From the NCBI RefSeq assembly GCF_943192995.1, contig NZ_CALPCP010000023.1, positions 1 through 64,000 of the forward strand: a stretch of 64,000 bases of DNA, read 5' to 3'. Positions within the stretch are counted from its first letter, which is position 1; each line of letters starts with the position of its first letter. The notes beneath the pieces are model-generated. The model was given only the letters and a program-made list of their open reading frames with translations, was not told the DNA's origin and made no database searches. Below, piece after piece: positions 45,467 to 52,284 of this stretch. Position numbers and translations under genes: made by a program. The stretch is from Flintibacter muris. GTDB taxonomy: Bacteria > Bacillota > Clostridia > Oscillospirales > Oscillospiraceae.

Positions 45467-47050
45467 CTATCTTATGGCCTTGCGCATCAGGAAACTTTTC
45501 AACTCTTGACAAGCCAGTGCCGGAACGCTGCCCGCTCTGATTTTCTGATACATCCATAACTTGACTTGAGGATAACCTTCCAACTGCGATGCCATCGCTC
45601 CCCACGTATGGGGCATGGGAACCAGAGGGCCTCCGGCGCCTCTCAGTCGTTGCAGAAGTCGTTCCTCATCCGCTTCCGGAAGGGTTTCTCGCTGATACTG
45701 AATGCTCCAGACACGATCCAATCCCTCCATCACATTGAGCTCACAGCCAAATCGCAGGGTGCTGAATTCGCTTATTTCGTTAGCCTTCAAACGCCGCTTC
45801 TCTACGATTTGACCGTTTTGCTTGAGGATGGCCAGGCCGTCATATTGAGTGCACACACGTAAGATCCCCTTGGGCGGCAGCGTATTTGCCAGCCCGGGCG
45901 GAATTGTTTGATCCAAAAAATCTGTTACAGTGACCGCGGGCAAGGGCTCTGTATAGTGCAGAGGCTCCTGCCAAAGATAGGTGTACTTCAAGCGCCTCCA
46001 AAAGTCGCCTGTGGAGAGCTGATAGGCATGGCCCACGGAGATCAACTGCTGGCGATCCCTACAGGAGATATATTCAACTGCCCCACCAGATTCTGCAGGA
46101 TAATGCTGCTGTACGGCCCTCGGATAGCTCTTCGTGGTGACATCACCCCGAATATGAAAAACCACTTTCTTGCTGTTGTGGTGGATCGCATAGGGCCCTT
46201 TTCGATAAATTGGCCAAATCGGCTGCACGGAGACTGGCTGATCCGTCAAGCGGCAGTGAAGTTCTAAAAAGAACTTTGCCGCATCATCATCGAATGTTTT
46301 TGCAAATATCCTGTACAAGTGCCAGTGCCGCCCGGAAGTCGATTTGGTAAGAATGCGTTCTAAAGAAATGGCTCTACAAGGGCTGGTCATTGTACTGCTT
46401 TGTAACAAGTAATAGGATTTTCCTACTTGTACATCCGCGTCATATGGGAGCTTCTTTCGCGTTTTTCCATCAAACAGTGTACCCTTGGGGTCAATTCCCC
46501 GTATGCGCTCCGGCCAGCAGGAAAAAACAGAACTCTTTCCGTAATTGAGTTTGATTTGATACTCTGAATATGGCGTTCCCCCGATGGAAACATAGGCGAT
46601 CCGATTTGCGTCCAGGTGCTCCCGCAAATCGTATTGGAAGCCCCGCTCCGCTCCCTTTACCGGGACGATCTGAATCGTCGCCCCCCGCAGATCCCCTAAA
46701 AATGCGTCAGGAACTCCCAACAAGCCAATTTCCAGTTCAAAATCCGTGGGAAACTCCGATGGCAGCAACTTGAGCCGGATGGGAAGATCGTGTTTTCCGC
46801 TGTAGCTGTCGATGTATACGTTAGCTCCTTGGGTCCGTTCAGGACAAGGTTTATCCGCCTCTGGGGTATGCCCAAAATGTCGCACCTGTGCGCCTGACCT
46901 GCTGAAATAGACATATTGGTGGCAAAGTGCGCACATAAATATCCCGCTTTTGGCCGGAATGGCATCCGGGAATATCTCCGCCGCCTCAAACGGTGTAACC
47001 CCTCTCCATTTGTGGTCCGAAAGTATGCAGACGTGTGTAAGCGAAGGCAT
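45467..47050 (-). CDS. CoiA-like zinc protein heading the helicase operon
   Basis: ATG 47050 follows a very strong AAGGAGGTGG. The 527-aa protein has near residues 36-70 the pattern FMCALCHQYVYFSRSG then RHFGH and a later Cys, which matches the N-terminal zinc motif of CoiA-type competence proteins. The next segment (YSGKHDLPIRLKL) sits where CoiA has its nuclease helix, but the family's catalytic residues are not clear. The rest is unassigned and ends in a basic helical domain. First gene of the operon; a DNA- or nuclease-like sensor role is inferred. Confidence 0.65.
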   Translation of the reverse strand: MPSLTHVCILSDHKWRGVTPFEAAEIFPDAIPAKSGIFMCALCHQYVYFSRSGAQVRHFGHTPEADKPCPERTQGANVYIDSYSGKHDLPIRLKLLPSEFPTDFELEIGLLGVPDAFLGDLRGATIQIVPVKGAERGFQYDLREHLDANRIAYVSIGGTPYSEYQIKLNYGKSSVFSCWPERIRGIDPKGTLFDGKTRKKLPYDADVQVGKSYYLLQSSTMTSPCRAISLERILTKSTSGRHWHLYRIFAKTFDDDAAKFFLELHCRLTDQPVSVQPIWPIYRKGPYAIHHNSKKVVFHIRGDVTTKSYPRAVQQHYPAESGGAVEYISCRDRQQLISVGHAYQLSTGDFWRRLKYTYLWQEPLHYTEPLPAVTVTDFLDQTIPPGLANTLPPKGILRVCTQYDGLAILKQNGQIVEKRRLKANEISEFSTLRFGCELNVMEGLDRVWSIQYQRETLPEADEERLLQRLRGAGGPLVPMPHTWGAMASQLEGYPQVKLWMYQKIRAGSVPALACQELKSFLMRKAIR

Positions 47051-47445
47051 CTGTCCACCTCCTTCTTTGCCGGAACGATACAGTTATGCAAAATTGATAG
47101 AATTTTGTATTTATTTTACCGCATTATTGGCGGAAATGCAACTGGTTTCCCCATATTACTACAAAGGTCATGTGCATGACAAATCTCAGTCGCATATGCA
47201 CTACAAGAAACATTGATCGTGTCGTCAGCAAAGAGTTTTAGCTGCCAAGCGACAATCAAGCAAAATAAGAGAAACCACACGCAGGGATCATTGCGTGTGG
47301 TTTCTCTTATTTTCCGCCTCACAAAAAAAGCCCCGCCTGATATGTAACTATGACCCGATGCCCTGATGTCGTCCGGTTTATTCGTTCAAATCTTATTAGT
47401 TTGTGTAGGCATCGTCTTCTTAAAGAACAGGGAAAACAATCTCCA
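47051..47445. other. Intergenic stretch with a 20-bp hairpin
   Basis: About 395 bases between two minus-strand genes. It should hold the promoter of the helicase operon, though no strong consensus is visible. The minus-strand frame at 47116-47322 spans the hairpin and has no ribosome site, so I do not call it a gene. Confidence 0.4.
47264..47311. terminator. 20-bp perfect hairpin, terminator-like
   Basis: Arms 47264-47283 and 47292-47311 pair perfectly with an 8-base loop. The outer bases AATAAGAGAA/TTCTCTTATT give a U-rich end on either strand. Likely a bidirectional terminator shielding the defence operon from the DUF6076 gene side. Confidence 0.75.
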
Positions 47446-48852
47446 CTAAGGCTCCTCCTCCGCTTCTGCCTCTTCTGTCAAAGAGATCTCCGCCGCCGCC
47501 TGAAGCACCCGTGCCAGCAGCTCCGTCTCAGCATCCCGCTCTCCAGAGGTCAACTCCTCCAGTTTCCGGGCAGAGACCTCCAAGTCTTCGGGTGCATCCG
47601 CCCGATACCTGTCATGGAGGCTTGTGTGTCCGCCCCGGGCATGGAGGATCTGGCTCTCGGCAGTGACGGTTTCCCAGGCGGGATCGGCCTCCCGGAGGTC
47701 CAGAAGGGCGATGTCCGCGAAGCGGCCCCCGGGAACAAAATCCATATCCCGCTTGATGCAATTCCGCCAAGGCGTCTCATCCGGCGGGGGCAGTTCGGTC
47801 CGCTCCGCCTCATAGGGCGTCAGCTCCCCCTGGAGATCAATGTGCCGCAGAAACTCCCCGGCAGAGATGCGCCCCGCCTGATAGTCCCGCTTCGCCTCCC
47901 GCGCAAGCTCCAGCCAGGCGGCGTACTGGTCCCGGTCAAAGGGAATCAGGCGGCTCTCCGCGCCGGGCGGTGCCAGCTCCAGCCGGTTGGCCCGCTCCTC
48001 CAGTCTGCGCCGCAGGCGCTCGTAGGCAGCCAGCGCCCCGTCGGTATCGGCCCGGAACCTCCGCATATTCCTGGGTCCAATTTCCTTGCACGGCCTTCTG
48101 TCCGCCGCGTCATAGCAGTACCGGGACTCGGCCTCCGTCCTGGGGATAAAATACCGCCAGCAATTCTCACACCGCGCGATCCGCTGTCTGCTCTGCTGAA
48201 AATAGAGGGACAGCTCCGCAAGGCACAGATCGTACAGATCCGACAGAGCGTACTCTCTGGTCTGCCCCACAGGAGCGGCCTCCTCCCTGGCTGGCAAAAA
48301 GCGGACAGAAAAACTGCGGTCTACAATGCCGGGCCAGGTAGCCTCCAGCGCCCGGAACCGGTCCTGCTGTGTGCCGCGCTCAAAGTCCGCAAAGGCAATC
48401 TCGAATATATTTCTCATACGGTTTTGCAGAAAATAGGGCCTCCGAAGAGCCGTCAGGACGGCGAAGGCCTTGCGGGAGGCAAAGATCGGTTCACCATCGT
48501 CCGTCATTTCCTCGGCAAGCGCAGCATGATGCTGGACATCCCAGTATGCGGCGGGAGCAGCCGCATGGAGTTGTTCCGCCAGAGGAACGGCCTGTGCGGC
48601 GAAGTCCTCGTAGTCAGCATAGAGCACCTCGTCCCGCTCCTCAAATACGCAGTGTTCCTCCCACAGTCCTTCTACCCGGGAGCGGTAATCAGAGAAGTCA
48701 AACTCCACGAAGTCCATCAATGCCTCCGCGGGGGACTGCCGGGGCAGGCGGGTCTCCTGGCCGTCCGTCCAAGTCAAAATGATCTCCACGGGATTCCCGG
48801 TATCTGTCAGCAGATAGATGCCGGGCTTTCTTTTTTTGTCCAAAGCGCGCAC
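47446..48852 (-). CDS. DUF6076-type protein of mobile elements
   Basis: GTG 48852 is the likely start; 468 aa. A zinc-binding pattern lies in the middle (CENCWRYFIPRTEAESRYC, then CKEIG), flanked by helical regions, with an acidic C-terminus. Such proteins occur in integrative elements of gut Firmicutes and are annotated DUF6076; function unknown. It is divergent from the RepA-like gene and may share a control region with it. Confidence 0.6.
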   Translation of the reverse strand: MRALDKKRKPGIYLLTDTGNPVEIILTWTDGQETRLPRQSPAEALMDFVEFDFSDYRSRVEGLWEEHCVFEERDEVLYADYEDFAAQAVPLAEQLHAAAPAAYWDVQHHAALAEEMTDDGEPIFASRKAFAVLTALRRPYFLQNRMRNIFEIAFADFERGTQQDRFRALEATWPGIVDRSFSVRFLPAREEAAPVGQTREYALSDLYDLCLAELSLYFQQSRQRIARCENCWRYFIPRTEAESRYCYDAADRRPCKEIGPRNMRRFRADTDGALAAYERLRRRLEERANRLELAPPGAESRLIPFDRDQYAAWLELAREAKRDYQAGRISAGEFLRHIDLQGELTPYEAERTELPPPDETPWRNCIKRDMDFVPGGRFADIALLDLREADPAWETVTAESQILHARGGHTSLHDRYRADAPEDLEVSARKLEELTSGERDAETELLARVLQAAAEISLTEEAEAEEEP

Positions 48853-48998
48853 CTCTTCCGTCGCAGGAACTTTCCGAAAAAATTGGAGAGTTCCTTTCCT
48901 ATGTAAGTTTTTTTCTCTGTGATTCTATCATGAAAGAGGCCGAAGGGGAACCGTTTCTTTGGGGACCGCGGTTCGGCCAAGGGAAGGAGGTGAACGAT

Positions 48999-49979
48999 AT
49001 GAGAGACGATTTGAAGCTGATCTCCATGGAGGATGTACAGGCAGAGGAAGTGCAGTGGCTGTGGTATCCCTACATCCCGCTGGGAAAGCTGACCATCGTC
49101 CAAGGCGACCCCGGCGAGGGCAAGACCACTTTCGTGCTGGCAGTGGTGGCGGCGCTGACCCGGGGCGAGGCTCTGCCGGAGAGCGAACAGGCACGGGCCC
49201 CCATGAGCGTGATCTACCAGACGGCGGAGGACGGTCTGGCGGATACCATCAAGCCGAGGCTGGAGGCCTCCGGTGCCGATTGCGCCCGGGTGCTGGTCAT
49301 CGACGAGAGCAAACGGGAGCTGACGCTTTGTGATGACCGGCTGGAGCGGGCGGTGCATCGGACCGGAGCGCGGCTCATCGTCCTGGATCCCATTCAGGCG
49401 TACCTGGGGGACGGTGTGGATATGCACCGGGCCAACGAAGTGCGTCCGGTTCTGAAATGCGTGGCGGCCATGGCGGAGCGGACAGGCTGTGCGGTGATCC
49501 TTATCGGCCACATGAACAAGGCCCAGGGATTGAAGTCCGGCTACCGTGGTCTGGGTTCCATCGACTTTCGTGCGGCGGCCCGGAGTGTGCTGGTGGTGGG
49601 GCGGCTCAAGGAAGATCCCACTGTCCGGATTGTGGCCCAGGACAAGAACAGTCTGGCCCCGGAAGGGAAGTCTATTGCGTTCCAACTGGATGGGGAGCGG
49701 GGCTTTCAGTGGAAGGGGTTATGCGAGCTCACGGTGGACGATGTGCTGGGCGGCGGCGGAAAGCTCCAGACAAAGGCCACCCAGATGGAGGAGGAGCTGC
49801 GGCAGATGCTCACGGAAACCGTACCGGCGGAGACGGTCCTGCGCCGGGCAAAGGAGCTGGGCGTATCGGAGCGTACGCTGATGACCGCCAAGAAGAACCT
49901 GGGCGTCCTCTCGGAAAGGCGGGGCGGTCAATGGTACTGGAAGCTGCCCGCGCAAGACTGTAAGGCTGTAGAGGACTAA
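48999..49979 (+). CDS. RepA-like RecA-fold ATPase of the island
   Basis: ATG 48999 lies six bases after GGAAGGAGG; a longer frame starts at 48930. The 326-aa protein has Walker A GDPGEGKTT near residue 37, Walker B LIVLDP near 128 and LIGHMNKAQG near 165, as in the hexameric RepA/AAA_25 replication helicases of plasmids and mobile elements. A C-terminal winged helix (LRRAKELGVSERTLMTAKKNLG) follows. It probably supports replication of the excised circle. Confidence 0.8.
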   Translation: MRDDLKLISMEDVQAEEVQWLWYPYIPLGKLTIVQGDPGEGKTTFVLAVVAALTRGEALPESEQARAPMSVIYQTAEDGLADTIKPRLEASGADCARVLVIDESKRELTLCDDRLERAVHRTGARLIVLDPIQAYLGDGVDMHRANEVRPVLKCVAAMAERTGCAVILIGHMNKAQGLKSGYRGLGSIDFRAAARSVLVVGRLKEDPTVRIVAQDKNSLAPEGKSIAFQLDGERGFQWKGLCELTVDDVLGGGGKLQTKATQMEEELRQMLTETVPAETVLRRAKELGVSERTLMTAKKNLGVLSERRGGQWYWKLPAQDCKAVED

Positions 49980-50044
49980 GAACATTGCAGACTTGCAGCC
50001 TTCTGTAAATCAATTTCATCGGCGGGGGCTGGGGTACGGAAAAT

Positions 50045-50134
50045 CCTCCCTTTAGGGAGGGCAAGCAGAGCCTTCGTCCGACTTTGTCGGACTTGGCGGC
50101 GCCGGAAACGGCGTGATGCGGGCAGAAGCCCGCA
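50045..50134. other. oriT candidate: four hairpins before mobC
   Basis: Four perfect hairpins lie in 90 bases: CCTCCCT/AGGGAGG (50045-50060), GTCCGAC/GTCGGAC (50076-50092), CGCCG/CGGCG (50100-50113) and TGCGGGC/GCCCGCA (50117-50134). They lie directly upstream of mobC and relaxase genes, the usual site of a transfer origin. No ribosome or promoter signal explains them. The nick site cannot be located by eye. Confidence 0.6.
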
Positions 50135-50169
50135 CCCACTTGGGGAGAACACGGAGACGGAGGTACAGC

Positions 50170-50487
50170 ATGAGTGCGAAAAAAGAACGGCGGATCACAC
50201 TGCGGCTCACGCCGGAGCAGTACGAGAGTATCCGGGCCAAAGCGGAGACGGCACAGATGTCCACCGGGGCCTACGTCCGGGCGGCGGCCCTGCGGCACCG
50301 TGTGGTAGTCATCGATGGACTGCCGGAACTCACCCATGAGCTCAAGGGTATTGGCCGCAGCGTCAACCAGCTGGCGGTGCTGTGCAATATGGGGAAGCTC
50401 CGCGAGGTCCACCTGGGAGAGACCTGGCAGGCCCTGGGGGAGATCTACAGCAAGCTCCGGGAACTGACGGAACGGGAGACGCACTGA
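50170..50487 (+). CDS. mobC: MobC relaxosome protein
   Basis: ATG 50170 after GGAGGTAC. The 105-aa protein has a ribbon-helix-helix N-terminus (KKERRITLRLTPEQYESIRAKAE) and the MobC signature (ELTHELKGIGRSVNQLAVLCNMG). MobC bends or melts oriT to help the relaxase. Its stop overlaps the relaxase ATG. Confidence 0.88.
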   Translation: MSAKKERRITLRLTPEQYESIRAKAETAQMSTGAYVRAAALRHRVVVIDGLPELTHELKGIGRSVNQLAVLCNMGKLREVHLGETWQALGEIYSKLRELTERETH

Positions 50488-51770
50488 TGGCTACGGTGAC
50501 CTTCATCCGCTATGAAAAACAATCCGCAGGGGCGCTGCATGGAGTGGCGCAGTATGTCTCCCAGCGTGAGAAAACTGTGGAGAATAGCCGCTGGCTGGTG
50601 GACGGGCAAAACTGCGCGCCCCAGCTGGCCGCCCAGGAGTTTACCGCCACCCGGCAGATGCACCGGAAGGACAGCCCTGTCTGGTTCTACCACTATGTTC
50701 AGTCCTTCCACCCGGCGGAGCCGGTTACCGGTGCGCTGGCGCACAAGATCGCGCGGGAGTTCGCGGAGCGGGCCTGGCCGGACAGCGAGGTGCTCATCGC
50801 CACCCACATTGACGCCGCCCACATCCACACACACTTCCTGGTCAACGCCGTGTGCTATGAGACCGGGAAGATGCTGCGGCAGGGCCCCAGTACCCTGCGT
50901 ACCCTCCGCCCCCTCTCCGACAAGCTGTGCATGAAGTACGGCCTCTCCGTTCTTCCAAAAGAACAGCGCAAGGAAAGCTCTATGGGCATGAGCGCCAGGG
51001 AGTACCGCTCCGCCGCCAAGGGAGAGAGTTGGAAGTTTCAACTGATGAACACCGTCGACCTGTGTATGAGGAGCGCGAAAACGAGGACCGAGTTCATCAA
51101 TGAGATGGAGCGGCGGGGGTATCAAGTACGGTGGGAGGAGAACCGAAAAGCCATCACCTATACCACGCCAAAGGGAAAGAAGTGCCGGGACGACCGGCTC
51201 CACGAGGACAAATACCGGAAGGAGGTTATGGAGCATGAATTCAGAATCCGGGAAGAGATGCTCCGTCGAAGAATTGAAGGAGAGGAACCTGCCGCCGGAG
51301 GTACATCCCTCGACGGAGGAGTGGGACAACTTGCTGGCGATTCTCAGCGCTCTGTACCGCCTGACAGCGGCACAGGCCGATGGAATGGCGAAGCCCAGTT
51401 GTCCCGCCCTGGGGGAACTGCGAATGCAGACAGAGGCGCTGGTGCGGGAAACGGTGGCAATCCGTCAGTTGCTGGAGCGGAGAGAACAGGCTGGGAAGAA
51501 GAACGGGGGCAGGCGTTTGCGCCTGCCCCGAGTAACCTTGCCCCGGCCCAGTCTGGCATGGCTCTGGGCCATCCCGATCTCGCTGGGGCTGTTGGTACTC
51601 TGGTTCAGTGTGGTCGCCGTATGGAACAATCTGCTGAGGCCGTTCCTCCAACTGATCCGGTGACCGCGCACAGCGACCGCAAAGCCCTCGCCAAGGAGAG
51701 GGAGAAGAAGATCGCCCTGGGCCACAAGCAGGATGACCACGAAGAGCAGAACATAACCCTGTCTATGTGA
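50487..51770 (+). CDS. MobP-like relaxase
   Basis: ATG 50487 overlaps mobC (TGATG). The 427-aa protein has the relaxase N-terminal domain with a candidate Tyr near residue 23 (GVAQYVSQREKT) and the His triad HIDAAHIHTHFLVNAV near residues 103-118. This class nicks oriT and pilots the strand. From about residue 250 the sequence turns Gly/Ala/Pro-rich; that part overlaps another good frame (51235-51663), so the natural C-terminus is uncertain. Confidence 0.85.
   Translation: MATVTFIRYEKQSAGALHGVAQYVSQREKTVENSRWLVDGQNCAPQLAAQEFTATRQMHRKDSPVWFYHYVQSFHPAEPVTGALAHKIAREFAERAWPDSEVLIATHIDAAHIHTHFLVNAVCYETGKMLRQGPSTLRTLRPLSDKLCMKYGLSVLPKEQRKESSMGMSAREYRSAAKGESWKFQLMNTVDLCMRSAKTRTEFINEMERRGYQVRWEENRKAITYTTPKGKKCRDDRLHEDKYRKEVMEHEFRIREEMLRRRIEGEEPAAGGTSLDGGVGQLAGDSQRSVPPDSGTGRWNGEAQLSRPGGTANADRGAGAGNGGNPSVAGAERTGWEEERGQAFAPAPSNLAPAQSGMALGHPDLAGAVGTLVQCGRRMEQSAEAVPPTDPVTAHSDRKALAKEREKKIALGHKQDDHEEQNITLSM
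51235..51663 (+). CDS. Membrane protein nested in the relaxase gene
   Basis: ATG 51235 lies nine bases after AAGGAGG, in the +1 frame relative to the relaxase. The 142-aa protein has a helical N-terminal part, a basic stretch and one clear membrane segment near residues 110-132 (LWAIPISLGLLVLWFSVVAV). It has a more protein-like composition than the relaxase frame it overlaps. It could anchor the relaxosome to a membrane coupling protein. Both frames may be translated. Confidence 0.55.
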   Translation: MNSESGKRCSVEELKERNLPPEVHPSTEEWDNLLAILSALYRLTAAQADGMAKPSCPALGELRMQTEALVRETVAIRQLLERREQAGKKNGGRRLRLPRVTLPRPSLAWLWAIPISLGLLVLWFSVVAVWNNLLRPFLQLIR

Positions 51771-51827
51771 ATAAACCCGTAGAAACAGCGGAAAATACTG
51801 GCAGGGAGAAAGGAGTGTGATGCGGCG

Positions 51828-52088
51828 TTGGAGATTCATGTCAGGGACGGCAGCAAGCTGGTGGAGGTCTGGCTCACCAATTCCGAAAAGCGGGACGCGA
51901 AGCTGCGGGAACGACTCAAGCTGCTGTACCGGGAGTACAAGGAGAAGGACTACCTGGTGGCGGTGTTTGAGTCGGGAACGCAGGATCTGACGGAGCTGAC
52001 CAGCGGCTTGCTCTGCGACCACCGCCGGCGCAGCGCCCAGCGGGAAGTGACGCTGGAGCGGCAGGGGGGGATGGTCATGGGGCTGTGA
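51828..52088 (+). CDS. Small island protein, 86 aa
   Basis: A frame with TTG at 51828 behind AAAGGAG (12 bases, long spacing) encodes a charged protein (GSKLVEVWLTNSEKRDAKLRERLK) with a beta-strand pair and basic helices. The true start may be further upstream. Proteins of this kind are often annotated in clostridial mobile elements next to the relaxase. Function unknown. Confidence 0.5.
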   Translation: MEIHVRDGSKLVEVWLTNSEKRDAKLRERLKLLYREYKEKDYLVAVFESGTQDLTELTSGLLCDHRRRSAQREVTLERQGGMVMGL

Positions 52089-52284
52089 CTCCAGCTGACA
52101 ACTGACAACCCACGCGGGCTGACCGGGCTGAATGGCCGCGGCCCCCTCGCCCGCGTTTTCTGAGGTTGGGGCGTTTCCTGCCCTGGCCTCTTTTTGATAT
52201 TGCCTTGTGCGAAGAGATGTGATACAATATTATCTAAAATCAGAAGAATAAATAGAATCAAGATGGACAAAAAGGGTGAAGCAA

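Noticed and set aside
36430-47050. Simple call of the operon as Druantia or DISARM
   Set aside because: The helicase resembles their DUF1998 proteins, but the expected partner genes (DruA-D/H/F/G, methyltransferase, DrmC PLD nuclease) are not seen.
47116-47322. 68-aa minus-strand frame before the helicase operon
   Set aside because: It spans a perfect terminator hairpin, lacks a ribosome site and has no family resemblance.
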